Shown here one piece after another: positions 8,246 to 18,660 of a DNA stretch of 28,689 bases (the first letter of the stretch is position 1; the number at the start of each line of letters is the position of its first letter). A program made the translations under genes and the position numbers. The notes below the pieces were generated by a model. It saw nothing but the letters and a program-made list of their open reading frames with translations. It was not told where the DNA came from and searched no databases. Source of the stretch: Chara braunii. Taxonomy: Eukaryota > Streptophyta > Charophyceae > Charales > Characeae. Location of the stretch: assembly GCA_003427395.1 (NCBI GenBank), contig BFEA01000498.1:645704-674392 (forward strand). The letters run 5' to 3'.

Positions 8246-9371
8246 TCATGGAGGGGGAAGAACTTCTTCTAACGCCAAGGGGTGGGGGGGGAAGGGGTCT
8301 GCAAATTCTTGAACGGGGTGTAACCTATCGCCAGGATCTATGTCGGTCCAGTCGTGGAAGATCAGCTGATAGTCTCTTGCTGTCTCTGCCTGATGTCCTT
8401 CAGGCAGTTGTCCTTCCTGCTGACGATCCCCAGACCATCTTATCTCAGCCACCCACCCTTCTCTCACCCCTCCCAGCCAGTCTTGACTGAACCGGGAGAT
8501 AATCTGATTGATATCTCCCCAGGAATGCATTTGGTCAAGTTTATCCCTGGCTGCCTTCCACTGAGCTGCAATTTCGTGTTGGATTAACAAGCGTAATTGT
8601 TCCCTGACTTCTCCTTCTTCCACATGTGCCGCTTCTACTTCCAATATGCATCTTTTCCACCAGATGGCCCAAAGAACAACCCGCCTGCCTAAATGGAACA
8701 TGTTCTCCTCGAATGTGTTTCCCCGGATCGGGGAGTAGTGACCTAGTAATATGGCCCTCCATTCCCATGGCCATACTGCATTGGGGACAATGTGTCGCCA
8801 GATCCTGTCCCAACTCCTCCATAATAGTACCGATGCCGGACATTGGAGGAAAGTGTGTTCTATACACGTTTTCTCCCTGGGTAGCTCTGAAAGCAGCTGT
8901 GGCACCAAGGTAATGCCCGTTCTTGCTGTTCCAAGCGGGTATGCTCTATCAGCCAGTCATTAGTTGGCAGGCATCGATGTGCTATTTGCTACTGAAGGGC
9001 AGGAATCTTTGCGGGTCTGTCCCCGTAGTGCATGAACCATTGGATGGGTTTGAGCAGGCCGCGGTCCACATTAAGATGCTGACACCATCTGTCCTCTACT
9101 AGCTCCCGCAGTCTTCATTTGGGACGGAGTATCGGTACACTGATTTGACTTTCAAATTATGTAACATTAGTTTTTTTGTTGTCCCCTGCCTAATCCGACC
9201 TTCCTGGGACCAGTGCCACTCGTCAGGGTCGAAGGGAAGTTCCTCAATCGGGGTCAATGGACGGTGTGCTCTCCAGCATCTACCATCATCTAGAACTCTG
9301 ATACGATATATGCTCGTGCTGTCTTTCCAGATGAAAGGCTGCCTCATGCCTTCCCACAGCTCAAGTCTCAA
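8246..9371 (-). pseudogene. LINE ORF2 C-terminal region (zf-RVT), decayed
   Basis: Minus-strand remnant of a non-LTR retrotransposon polyprotein, C-terminal to the reverse transcriptase. The N-terminal piece (9371-9099) reads RLELWEGMRQPFIWKDSTS. The next 190 bases continue with HRCLPTND and ALPWCHSC but contain in-frame stops. After a frame change comes CIEHTFLQCPASVLLWRSWD (8908-8246). HxCLPTN, CHSC and EHTFLQCP form the reverse-transcriptase-associated zinc-binding domain. Stops and a frameshift make it non-functional. It is truncated at about 9371 with no reverse-transcriptase domain, which is typical 5' truncation. Confidence 0.85.
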
Positions 9372-9388
9372 ATCTGGAAGCAGGGAAG

Positions 9389-9459
9389 AACGGGTAGAGC
9401 GGGGTAAGGCGCCCTTAGAGTTCCGCTCTAATCACCCCTAACCGCACTCTATCCCCGTT
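9389..9459. repeat. Compound foldback hairpin
   Basis: Three nested complementary pairs: AACGGG-TAGAG with CTCTATCCCCGTT (outer, one gap), GGGGT (9401-9405) with ACCCC (9434-9438), and TTAGAG (9415-9420) with CTCTAA (9426-9431). The outermost part is imperfect. It sits between the LINE truncation point and the MITE at 9484. Confidence 0.6.
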
Positions 9460-9483
9460 TTACCTATTTTTCTCCCTGTCTAA

Positions 9484-9976
9484 GGGCACGCTCACACTGT
9501 GGTAGCCAATCCGTATAAATTGCAAAAATGGGTTAGGCCGAATTGGGGTATTTGGGACGTTTCAGGTCACACCGCATTCACACCGTGTTCCCGTTTCGCT
9601 AAAGACACGGTCCCTACCGTGCCATCAGGGTGCTGTTGTTTGGGGTTTCCAGTCACATAGAAGTAACCCCAAATATAGAACGTACATGTTCTTTTTATAT
9701 TTTATTTAATTCTGCCTTTTCCCCTTTTTCAATTGATACCCGGTGTAAATCGTCCTTTTCAACTTTGCATTCATTTACGAAAATTAAATCGAAAAAGAAT
9801 AGGGATTTTGCGGTAACCTCTGGAGGTTACCGCAAATTCCTCAAACCCGCGGTTAGGCAGGCCGCTGACAAATGGGTTTGCGAATGGGGTGTTTGCGGTC
9901 GGAACCATTGTGTCACCAGCCGCGTGCACATTTTTTTGGGAGTTTTATGGTTTTGGTACCCAGTGTGAGCGTGCCC
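9484..9976. mobile_element. Harbinger-type MITE with TAA target duplication
   Basis: Perfect 16-bp terminal inverted repeats GGGCACGCTCACACTG (9484-9499) and CAGTGTGAGCGTGCCC (9961-9976) extend imperfectly inward. They are bounded by TAA on both sides (9481-9483, 9977-9979). A 3-bp TAA/TTA duplication and GGG-starting termini are characteristic of PIF/Harbinger. The 493-bp body has no transposase; the transposase encoded at 2878 is a plausible driver because its candidate left end shares 12 of 14 terminal bases. A perfect 13-bp hairpin lies inside (9807-9836). Confidence 0.92.
9807..9836. repeat. 13-bp perfect hairpin inside MITE
   Basis: TTTGCGGTAACCT pairs exactly with AGGTTACCGCAAA around the loop CTGG. 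It is followed within 30 bases by GCAGGCCGCTGACA, a phrase that also follows the hairpin at 11133. Confidence 0.9.
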
Positions 9977-9979
9977 TAA

Positions 9980-10181
9980 CCCACTTTCGAAAAAGGCGCA
10001 AGTGGTGGGGGGGTTGTGGATGATGAAGACTAAGCCCCCCCACTTAAAAAACGACAGCAAAATTAAAAAATTCAAAAAAAAAAACACCCCTTTATGCCAC
10101 TACACCCCTGAACATCCCTCCCCTACAACCATCAACACCCCTCGGCTGCACCCCTCGGCTGCACCCCTCCCCAACACTCCC

Positions 10182-10186
<5 letters not shown>
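9980..10186. other. Low-complexity spacer
   Basis: Contains A-rich tracts and a short duplication CCCCTCGGCTGCA (about 10138-10165). No gene. Confidence 0.5.
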
Positions 10187-10234
<48 letters not shown>

Positions 10235-10294
10235 CACACACACACAAACACACACACACACACACAAACGCACGCATGCACACACACGCACACC

Positions 10295-10325
<31 letters not shown>
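10187..10325. repeat. (CT)n then (CA)n microsatellite
   Basis: CT dinucleotides to 10231, then CA-type repeats with ACGC, AAAC and ACCC interruptions to 10325. Confidence 0.97.
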
Positions 10326-10326
<1 letters not shown>

Positions 10327-10351
10327 AGAAAAAAATAACACAAGTGTGGCA

Positions 10352-10476
10352 GTGTATATTTCCATGTTCTAGCAGTAGATTCATTTGATTTGCTCATCCT
10401 ATCTATGAAAGTACCATGAGGCCAGCCAAAATGTTGGAGACTTAGATGTTCCCTCTCTCTCTCTCACACACACGCG

Positions 10477-10507
<31 letters not shown>

Positions 10508-10610
10508 GTGTGCACGTGTATATCTCCATGTTCTAGGGGTAGATTTATTCGATTTTACTCATCCTATCGATGGAACTACCATGAGGTCAGCTGCGAGGTT
10601 GGAGACTTAG
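10352..10610 (+). repeat. 95-bp unit duplicated, each followed by dinucleotide repeats
   Basis: Copy 1 at 10352-10445 and copy 2 at 10516-10610 both begin GTGTATAT(T/C)TCCATGTTC and end GTTGGAGACTTAG. Copy 1 is followed by (CT)n/(CA)n (about 10451-10507) and copy 2 by (GT)n (10612-10678). Unit plus microsatellite recurs with a period of about 164 bp. Confidence 0.85.
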
Positions 10611-10611
<1 letters not shown>

Positions 10612-10650
<39 letters not shown>

Positions 10651-10678
10651 GTGTGTGTGTGTGTGCACAGTGTGTGTG
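10612..10678. repeat. (GT)n microsatellite
   Basis: GT dinucleotide tract with one GCGT and one GCACA interruption. Confidence 0.95.
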
Positions 10679-11507
10679 TGGCGCGCACCCTCCGGTGGGC
10701 AGGTTCCCTGTACACGTCGGTCCCACGAAAGGGCCCTAGGGCCAGAAACAATATTTTCCAACCCCCACAAGTTTTTCTTTTTTTTTACTTCTTAGAAAAA
10801 TAACCAAAAAAACATGGCAGTGCGGGGGGGTTCCGGTCCTTTCAAACTGCCAGGAGCACCCCCCCACTGGCATGCCACCTAAACGCGGTCGCCCCCCCCC
10901 TGAGTGGCACAACTCCTTTTGGCGGGGCCGTTTTACCCCCGTCGAACTGGGGGTAGGACGGGGGTAGGGTGGAGGTAGGACACCTCTCTAAGGTTAGGGC
11001 GGAGACCCCCCTTTCTACCTTCCGCCAGACACTCAGGCCCAAATGCTTCAACTTTTTTTGTTCCCCCAAAGGTTCAACATAATTTATTTCGAATTTCCTT
11101 TCACAAAATCTCGGACCGAAAAAAAAAAAAAATTGCTACCACCTTCCGAGGTGGTAGCAAAATGCCCTTCCCCGCAGCCAGCCAGGCAGGCCGCTGACAT
11201 TTGATACCCCTTCGCTACTTTTGCTACTTTTTGTGCCTCGTGCGACTGACCCAACCACCGATTTTCTAGGTAGCATCGCATGCCCATCAAGATTAATTGT
11301 CCAGACTATCCGGCCGGAACATCCGGTGGTAAAAGAGTTTATCGGGAAGTTCCGGATAAATTCCAAATAATAACAAAATAAAAAATAAATTATATTTTTA
11401 TACTTTTATTTTTTATCTCCAGATCTTATAGGATTTTGAGATGACCTCCAGCCGAACGTTGTTCCGAATTGTTCGTATTATTAAAATCTACAACATACTT
11501 TTTTTTA

Positions 11508-11509
<2 letters not shown>
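10679..11509. other. Non-coding; remnant of an element related to the MITE at 9484
   Basis: C/G homopolymers and a TACCCCC/GGGGGTA hairpin occur near 10930-10960. From about 11070 to 11200 the order of motifs (TTTCGAATTTCC, A-rich tract, perfect hairpin, GCAGGCCGCTGACA) parallels 9770-9870 of the MITE. No terminal repeats of that MITE type were found around it, so the boundaries are unknown. Confidence 0.5.
11133..11160. repeat. 12-bp perfect hairpin, homologous in position to 9807
   Basis: TTGCTACCACCT pairs with AGGTGGTAGCAA around the loop TCCG. Compared with the MITE hairpin, four consecutive stem bases differ on both arms while complementarity is fully preserved. Confidence 0.88.
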
Positions 11510-11542
<33 letters not shown>

Positions 11543-11814
11543 GGAAAAACATAACATTTTCATTCCAATGAGACCACCGGGGCCCGGAAACACACCCCTA
11601 CATATCAACCCTGTTCTCTCCCGCTCATCTAGATGTGTACACTTCTGCATTCCAGTCTCGTCCTGCAGCAGGGCCAGGGGCTGGGGGGAGACGTTGAGTC
11701 CCCTGTCATCCTCCAACTATCCTTAGAGCGCCTGTTGTAGTCATCAGAGGGTGTCTGAGAATGCTTGAGAAATAATGTTGGGAATGCTTGGGAAATAATT
11801 GATGCCTCATGGAG
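11510..11814 (-). mobile_element. LINE 3' end, cut by an assembly gap
   Basis: A 32-base T run (11510-11541) is followed by a 73-bp segment (11542-11614) found again at 11849-11921. Then 175 bp (11640-11814) are identical to 8079-8253 of the other minus-strand LINE. The match stops exactly at the gap base 11815, where the LINE coding region should begin. The missing part of the element probably lies in the gap. Confidence 0.8.
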
Positions 11815-11815
11815 N
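11815..11815. other. Assembly gap base (n)
   Basis: A single n lies between two copies of the same LINE 3' end. It probably stands for an unresolved repeat of unknown length. Confidence 0.8.
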
Positions 11816-11847
<32 letters not shown>

Positions 11848-11985
11848 CGGGAAAAACATAACATTTTCATTCCAATGAGACCACCGGGGCCCGGAAACAC
11901 ACCCCTACATATCAACCCTGTACAAACCCGCTAAAGCCAATACTCAACTTTAGGCTCCTAGAAACCGGGTCCAGTGTCACTTAAA
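11816..11985 (-). mobile_element. Second LINE 3' end
   Basis: A T run (11816-11847) and the 73-bp segment identical to 11542-11614 are followed by TAGAAACCGGGTCCAGTG near 11959, a decayed form of the LINE 3' UTR hairpin motif. It is either an independent insertion or a duplicate created during assembly. Confidence 0.65.
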
Positions 11986-12963
11986 GGAATCTCCAAAAAA
12001 AAAAAATTATAAACGAAAAAACACACTGTAAAGAGCCTTTGTTGCCTAGACGGGTTTCCCACCACGCACCCAATAAATACAACTCTAGTTTGCTCTTCAC
12101 CGGGTCTCTCATATCATCCCAAACCTGTGAGTATCACCCTAAACCACTGCAAACATGCCCCAACGCTTGAGAACGTCGAGAGACTATGAATGGACATATG
12201 CTTCTGGAAAATCGCAACATCAAGCACGAATCCCAAGTCCTACCCTCGGCGCGAAACGACTGGCCAAGATCATCAATCACGCGAGGGAAGTGTGTTGTGT
12301 AGATGTTTCCAATGATATCTCAATTGTACATAAGAACTCAATACTAACGGACAACAACCTTCAAACTACATGATGAACCAACAATAGAAAACTAAACAGG
12401 ACGTAGAGGACAAAGCAACAACCAAATTAAGTGAAATAGAACATAAAGTAAAATGAATTTCATACTGCCTTGCGACGTAGATAAACCAAACGAGACTTGT
12501 TGTAGCTCTTGGACATGCCAAAGCGCTGCCACCGCAGCCACACACTCTCCCATTGCGTCCAGATGCGCCACTCCGCCTTCCATGCTTTTCCTCGTGGTCG
12601 AGGCAATCGGGATGGCGTGTCATGAGATACCGTGCATGGTCTTTGGATGGTGAGAAAAGAGCCCCCCCTTTCCAGCAGAAGGCTTAAGGGGAGGACAGCT
12701 CCTCTGGTATCGAAATCCTATTAGGTATGACAGTTGGTATGGAGGTCAGGTGCGAAGCTGCCAGGATGTCATGGCGTAAGAGTGCAAAACACTCCCTACC
12801 CACTCAAGGGCTTTGGTGCCTGGTAGGGTATGCGGCTCGTGGAAGAGATCAGCGCCCACATACCCCGGCGTTGCGTCCTACACAGTCGTCGCCGCTATCA
12901 CCGCTTCGTTAGCGCACATTTCGCTTGGCCCCCCCCTCTTTTCTTTTACATACTTTTTTCCAG
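11986..12963. other. No recognised gene
   Basis: About 1 kb with several short open frames (longest about 85 codons) and no recognisable protein. An ATG at 12155 opens a 72-codon frame, MPQRLRTSRDYEWTYASGKS and onward; I cannot assign it. Confidence 0.5.
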
Positions 12964-13256
12964 ATTTTTCAAAGATGTTTTGTTTTTTTGGAAAAGTACC
13001 TTATTTTTACCCTCCAGATATACTTAATCCGGTTTCATCCGGGTAGTATTATCCAGCCTGCAAATCCAGATAAAGCAAGGGTATCCGGATATCCGGATTT
13101 GCATCCTTTTTTTTCATATTTTTCGAAGATGTTTTGTTTTTTTTGAAAAAGTACCATATTTTTACCCTCCAGATATACTTAATCCGGTTCATTCAGGTAG
13201 TATTATCCGGCCTGCAAATCCGGATAAAGCAAGGGTTTCCGGTTATCCAGATTTGC
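12964..13256 (+). repeat. 154-bp tandem duplication
   Basis: Copy A starts at 12964 (ATTTTTCAAAGATGTTTTG) and copy B at 13118 (ATTTTTCGAAGATGTTTTG). Both run through CCCTCCAGATATACTTAATC and end with a (T/A)TCCGG-type palindrome and ATTTGC. Copy A holds the 16-bp palindrome ATCCGGATATCCGGAT (13083-13098), degraded in copy B. Confidence 0.9.
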
Positions 13257-13286
13257 TACTTACCCGATTTTGACATAGAGACTCTA

Positions 13287-13303
13287 GTGTGAGTTGACCC
13301 TAA
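13287..13303. repeat. Orphan Harbinger-type right terminal repeat
   Basis: GTGTGAGTTGACCC followed by TAA resembles GTGTGAGCGTGCCC-TAA at the right end of the MITE at 9484. No left partner was seen upstream, so it is a remnant or a chance match. Confidence 0.4.
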
Positions 13304-13376
13304 GTGAAATAGATGGTTTGTGATAGACAAAGTAACTCACATAAATCCAAATAGTACCCGTAAACCGGGGATATTT

Positions 13377-13656
13377 GGTGGAAACGGCCCACGTGGAAAC
13401 CTTTTCGGTTTAAGGCGCCCGAAAAAAAAAAAACGGTCCAGCGAAAACTATATGGGACTATTTTTATCCCACATCGAAGCCTACCTAAGGCGGTTTTCCC
13501 TGGGCCTTACCGGCCTACCAACTGGTCGGGCATGACATGGGATGAAAATACCCCCGGATTGTTTTCCCCGTGCTCATAGTACTGACCCGTGTTTTCAAAT
13601 ACCCTACACCGAAACCTAATTTTACTTAAAAGGTTTCCGCATGGGCGTTTTCCACC
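13377..13656. mobile_element. 280-bp MITE with 29-bp terminal inverted repeats
   Basis: The left end 13377-13405 begins GGTGGAAACGGCCCACG and ends AACCTTTT. The right end 13628-13656 is its imperfect reverse complement (AAAAGGTTTCCG...TTTTCCACC). It has no coding capacity. No clear target duplication was found. Outside it, a roughly 40-bp phrase (GATAGACAAAGTAACTCACA at 13321; CATAGACATAGGAGCTCACA at 13670) is directly repeated, so a larger composite unit may exist. Confidence 0.7.
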
Positions 13657-14570
13657 AATTATCCCTTGTCATAGACATAGGAGCTCACATAAACCTAAAT
13701 AGTGCATGTACCAAATGAGTCTTTCACTGGTTTTTACCAACAAACATAATGTGCACTCTCTATTCGTCTTTTGTTGACGGCCCGACGACGGGCATTCAAA
13801 GAATCAAAAGGTCTTGGCAGGTCTATGCTGCAAGTCGGTTATAAGGACTCTTGACATTTGCAGTCTAACCTTGAATAAACGTATTATCGCTACATGGAAA
13901 GTTACCCCAAATGCAGTTGTAATGACCTTGCATTCTACTCGGGGAGGAAGATTGTTGCCTGTTGGGATGAATGGTACGCACATGTAAGGATTGACAAATC
14001 ATAATTGGCTCAGATTGATAATTGATGCAATAAAAGGGGTTTTGGGTCCTTTCCAGTGTTCACAAGCACGCGTTTAACACGGTGTGTACTATGGGTAGTG
14101 AGAAAGTATTGCGCAGCTGATGCTGCAACTTTGCAAATCCTACCCCTTATGGAGCATTGGCCGCGGGGCGAGGGTCACAATTCGCTGCGCGCCCGAAAGT
14201 GGTTTAAAATTGAGTATACAACCTTGGATTCACAGTGCCCGCGTTCGAGATTGCATCAGAGAGCCATTTCTAAAAGAATGTTCGTAGCTTGTGCTTCCAT
14301 TTTCCTTCAAACCAGTTCCGACTTGATGATGGACATTGATCTGGAGGAGTATCTTCCAACGCCCATTCTCGGATAGAAGGGAGAAAGGAACTGCAAAAGA
14401 CATAAGAAAAAAGAAAATGAGAAAAAGAAAAAGAGAAAAAGATGCAGTGAAGTCTTTCGGGGGGACCGCGAGGCGTCCGGTAGTGCAACGCTGGCGCTAA
14501 GCCCGTGCTAATCCCGCTAAAGGTTAGCGGTGACTTTGCACTGCGTGTCGGTCGCTGCCTCTCGGTGAAG
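13657..14570. other. No recognised gene; structured GC-rich patch at the end
   Basis: An open frame at 14056-14376 is unrecognised. A hairpin CCGCTAA-AGG-TTAGCGG lies at 14514-14530, enclosed by AGTGCAA (14482-14488) / TTGCACT (14536-14542). Confidence 0.5.
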
Positions 14571-14849
14571 TGCACGTCTCAAGGCCACATCACACATTGT
14601 GGATGAAGTCGTGCCTCGCCTACAGGTCGACAAAACTGAGCTACGCCTACGGTCACTCATGCTCGAACTGCTCCTTGATTGAAGATGTGTGTGATATTAC
14701 TCAGATTCCGCAAAAAAACAGACCAGGGTTCCGACTTTTACAAACTCAACAAATCTACCTTGAAGCTACACCAATTCCATGTTTTTTTTAAAGACGTATG
14801 AGAATATTGGCAGACCACACGGGATCGTCACGACCCTTATTTCGCGTGG
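14571..14849. other. Unrecognised stretch before the LINE
   Basis: A 73-codon open frame here is not recognised. It could be an eroded upstream part of the LINE, but no endonuclease motif is visible. Confidence 0.35.
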
Positions 14850-16918
14850 CTCAATAACGGGCTGGCCTTCATGGCTAAGAAATGCAATGTAAAAATACGA
14901 GCCAAGGAAAAATATGCACAGGAAATTAACATTCAGGAGAAAATTTGCAACCTCGAACAGGGAAGCACTGTGTCATTGCCCACTCATCCCCAAACTGAAT
15001 CCGTTGAATTACAACTGCTTAAAAAACAACTACTAGATTTTGCCCACTAAAGGTAGAAGGGCTCTATCATCAGAGGCAAGTTATCCAAGTTCTTCATAGA
15101 GGGTCAAATGGCACAAACCAAGGTCAGACGATCCACCATAGAGGGGCTATATGCCCCGATCAAAACCCGCGAAGTCACCTCATACTCCTTGGCCCATGGC
15201 TTGAAAGCGGCAAGGGATTTTTACAAAGAATTTTCTTCCTCCACCCCAGTCGACGAGTCAGAGCAGATAAGGAAAGGTAAAATTGAAGAATTCCTACACC
15301 CCCTCACTGCACGATTATCAAGCGAGCAGTGAGAGACTCTGGATAAACCGCTACAGAAGGATGAAATCTAGAATGATGCCCTCCTGCAGCTGGAGGAATA
15401 CAAAACCCTAGGGGTGGATGGGTTCCCTAAAGAATTTTGGGAAAAGATGTGGTCTTCCATGTCAAAGGACTTGATAAAATACTATCGCCAAGTAAAAGCC
15501 TCAGGTGAAATAGGGAAGCCGGTGAGTCAGGGGATCATTAACCTTTTGTACAAAAAAGAGAACAAAATAAACATAAGGAATTATCGATCACCCTCCTTAT
15601 GGCGGTTTACAAGTTGGTGGCCAAGGCGATGGCCAACATGATGATACTTGCCTTAGAGGAGATAATTCACCCGCACAAACAGGGTTCATGTGCAACAGGA
15701 ACATCCAAGATAACGTTTTATTGGTTAATAAACTGATCAAACTATCAAGATAGTCACGACAAAATGCAACCATAGTTTTTATTGATTTCGAAAAAGCATA
15801 CGACCACGTAGACTAGAAATTTAGGGACAAATGTTTGCAAAAAATGAACTTTGGTCCAAAATTTTATGACTGGATTATGATACTCCATCATAATGCGACC
15901 ACAAGGGTGCAGGTAAACTACTTGCTTGCCCCATAAATTAAATTACATCACTCCCTGCGGCAGGGTGATCCGCTAGCCCCCTTCCCGTTTCTTGTAATGA
16001 TGAGAGCACTGACTGCTAATATGATAACTAACAAAAAAAATTTAGGCTTTGGTTGTCTGACATCCTTGAAGACTTCATACCTATTTCCTCAATGTTCGTG
16101 AATTACCTTACAATAGTAGCCAAGGCTACGCACATCAACATGGCCGAACTCCAAGCACGCATGCGCCGGTTCACCTTGGTATCCGACATGTCAGTCAATT
16201 GGCAAAGCAAAACGAAAGGCTGGTGGATTCACTTTCATGGAATTCACCCCCTTGAACAACGCAAGGTTGATTGGAGACCCTTGAAGGAACCAATCAGAGT
16301 CGTGCGGGTGGTGCTCTTAGCCCATGGACCGCCGGTAGGAAAGGATGAATGGATCACTAGGCCGACACTGAAAAAATTGTAGAATTGGGGCAATAAAAAC
16401 ACATTCCTTTTAGGGAGGGCACTAATCATAAATAACGTGGTGTTGGCATCCATCTGGTACAAATCGGCCCTCTGGCAACTGCGAGATAGCACTAGAGATC
16501 TCAAAAAGCACTTGGTTGTTTTTCTCTGGCGGGGGAATCATCAGCAACAAAATGTGATAAACAGGGTGGCGTGGCACAAGCTAATCCATCCCAAAACTAG
16601 GCGAGGATTAGGCTTGTTGGACCTTGCTCTACAAGCCACCGCGCTATCAATCCAATGAATCAAAAGATTGATTGTTGGAATAAACCCTTTGTGGCGGGAT
16701 CTGGCTTTGGAACAAATCCGCAGACTCGCACCGAAAACCGCGAACATAGTGGACCCCCTCACATGGCTCGAGGACAGGTATTCGTCTATACCCCGCCCTT
16801 GTTTGTGCTCTCGAGAGGAAGGGGACAGAGCAGCAACTATGCAAGACTTGGTGAAAGATAAGTTCTGGATCGACCTTATTAAAAATTTGAGGAAACTGCC
16901 AATCCCACTAGTGGTTAA

Positions 16919-17327
16919 TGGAAGGCTGAAAATTTGGGGGTTTTCGCCACGTCGCTACAAACAATGTTGTCGAAACTTTTGCGAACAAACTATGCAGGGT
17001 CATAATACAAACATAAAAAAAACAATCACGCAAAAAAAAAACGAAAAAGTCAAAATCAAGCATACTACAAAACCCTTTTCGGAGTAGCTTTCGAAGTTCG
17101 CCAAAGTTTTTTTTGAGTCTGATGATTTTGCTAAGTTTTTTGTTACTGCTCCAAATACGGCGAAACTGAATGGAGATATACCCTAAAACACATATATAAC
17201 AGGCAAAAAAAAAAACCGAGAAAAAGTAAAAATTTAGGGAAATATGGCAGTAAAAACCGAGAAAAAGTAAAAATTTAGGGAAATATGGCAGTTTCGGTGA
17301 AAAATTCGCCGAATTTTGGGCCTTCCA
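16919..17327. mobile_element. 409-bp MITE flanked by TTAA, inside the LINE
   Basis: TTAA (16915-16918 and 17328-17331) flanks an element starting TGGAAGGCTGAAAATTTGGG. It ends with a reverse complement matching 18 of the first 21 bases. Removing it and one TTAA rejoins the flanking LINE reading (PIPLVVN to CFSPIPD, in frame). A TTAA target is typical of piggyBac-type elements; assignment to that superfamily is inference because no transposase is present. Confidence 0.85.
17211..17292 (+). repeat. Exact 41-bp tandem duplication inside the MITE
   Basis: The units 17211-17251 and 17252-17292 are identical, beginning AAAAACCGAGAAAAAGTAAA. No divergence suggests a recent duplication. Confidence 0.95.
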
Positions 17328-17850
17328 TTAACTGCTTCTCACCAATTCCAGATAGGTGTGCCCCATAATGAGTGGAGAGAATCCTACACCAACCCTTGTT
17401 TGGGAACATGGCAATTACGGATAGGCAAGGAAGAGTTTTCGCCAGCGCGGACCCCCGTTGGGCCTCATGGGTCAGTCAAGGAATTCATAGAGTGGGGGAT
17501 ACATGGGACGAGGCAACCAAAGACAGGAAAACGGCCCAATACGACCCTGCCTACGCCACGCTCGCAAGCTGGTGGACGCCCTGGAACAGTTTATATTTTT
17601 GATCCCCCTTGCCTCGTTGGTGACCCTAAGAAAGGGTCCGATACTACAAGAACAGGATTGGGTAGCAGTAAGGGTAGAGAAATTCCCCCTGCAAATTGGC
17701 ACGATAGTGGAAGTCGAACCGGTGTTAGGGAATCCGGGGAGGGGATCAACTGCCGTTCGCTGAAGCCAGGGGTAACAACGTCTGTCACCCACTGCACCCG
17801 CTTCCAAGGTCCTCGGCAGCTGACAGGGTAATGGAGTTTGGGCTGCCTGC

Positions 17851-18564
17851 CACACCTCCTCTTTGGGCTGGTTTAGTGCTCTCTCTCGCTCTATAGAAAA
17901 AATGACAGTTATTAAATGAATATTAAATAAACATATCCATCCAACAATGTTGAGATCTGGACTCAGACCAGAATGATTATTTCGCTTGGATGAGGTGGCA
18001 ATTCGACAATGAGAAATACACAAGAACGTTGTCGAGCGCATCAGTCCGGCACCGCACATGGCAGCGCGGGACCCTCTCGGCCGCGTCACGGAGGAGTTAG
18101 ACCAACCTCGCCGCGAACACACAAATGAAGCTTCCTTAGGCCACTCCGGCCGAGTGCGCCAGCCATACCTCTAGCGAGCCCCTACGACAGGATAGGGCCT
18201 ATGCGAGGCACAACTTACCTCCACCTTACGGGAGCTGTCACCTCCCTTCGGTGGGCATATCCCCGCCGAGCTACCAGTCCACAATACGAAAGCTACTCGG
18301 TTGCAATCGCAAAGGTGGACCAGCCGAGGGCATTTCTCGTTCGCTGTAGCATAGGGGATACGCGCGGTAATACGCCTACCGGACCCGCACGGGAACCGAC
18401 ATCTTGGGGGGCTGAAGTCCCAAGCGCGGCTCGTCGTCGGTTAACTAGGACGCATCCTACATACCACGCGCACACCACTCTACGAACACACAAAAAGAAC
18501 GCACATACATACGCATAAAACCACACGACACAAACAACGCGACAACGCTCCTAGCCACTTCGTA
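17851..18564. other. No recognised gene
   Basis: Sequence downstream of the LINE, becoming CpG-rich from 18040. No family was recognised on either strand. Confidence 0.5.
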
Positions 18565-18660
18565 GTCGTCCCATAACTTTCCACCGCGGAAATCAGATAG
18601 GCGTCACGCGCGAGACTTAGTATAAAACCGCGCGGGCGCAGGGCTATCGCATATCGACTC
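18565..18660 (+). promoter_or_regulatory. TATA-containing promoter-like unit, copy 1
   Basis: CCCATAACTTT and GGCGTCACGCGCGAG precede TATAAAACCGCGC (TATA at 18621-18627). The whole block recurs 600 bp downstream. It could be a transposon (LTR-like) promoter. No transcript or product is recognised downstream. Confidence 0.45.

Larger units (their letters stand above)
14850..17850 (+). pseudogene. Decayed LINE with reverse transcriptase, interrupted by a MITE
   Basis: Plus-strand non-LTR retrotransposon ORF2 remnant. In order: pre-RT segment (IEGLYAPIKTREVTSYSLAH, 15108-15332); RT start (TLGVDGFPKEFWEKMWSSMS) and GIINLLYKKENKINIRNYR (15390-15600); a frame change, then TIVFIDFEKAYDHVD near 15770-15815 and RQGDPLAPFPFLVMMRALTA near 15958-16017; back in the first frame, FVNYLTIVAKAT near 16092, where the YADD active-site motif is expected but absent. 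Downstream come the LINE thumb/connection-like region (LIINNVVLASIWYKSALWQL, FLWRGN) and NPLWRDLALEQIRRLAPKTA. A C-terminal part after the MITE (FGNMAITDRQGRVFASADPR, 17372-17602) follows. Multiple stops and at least two frameshifts make it dead. The 3' end is not sharply defined and no poly(A) tail is clear. Confidence 0.88.
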
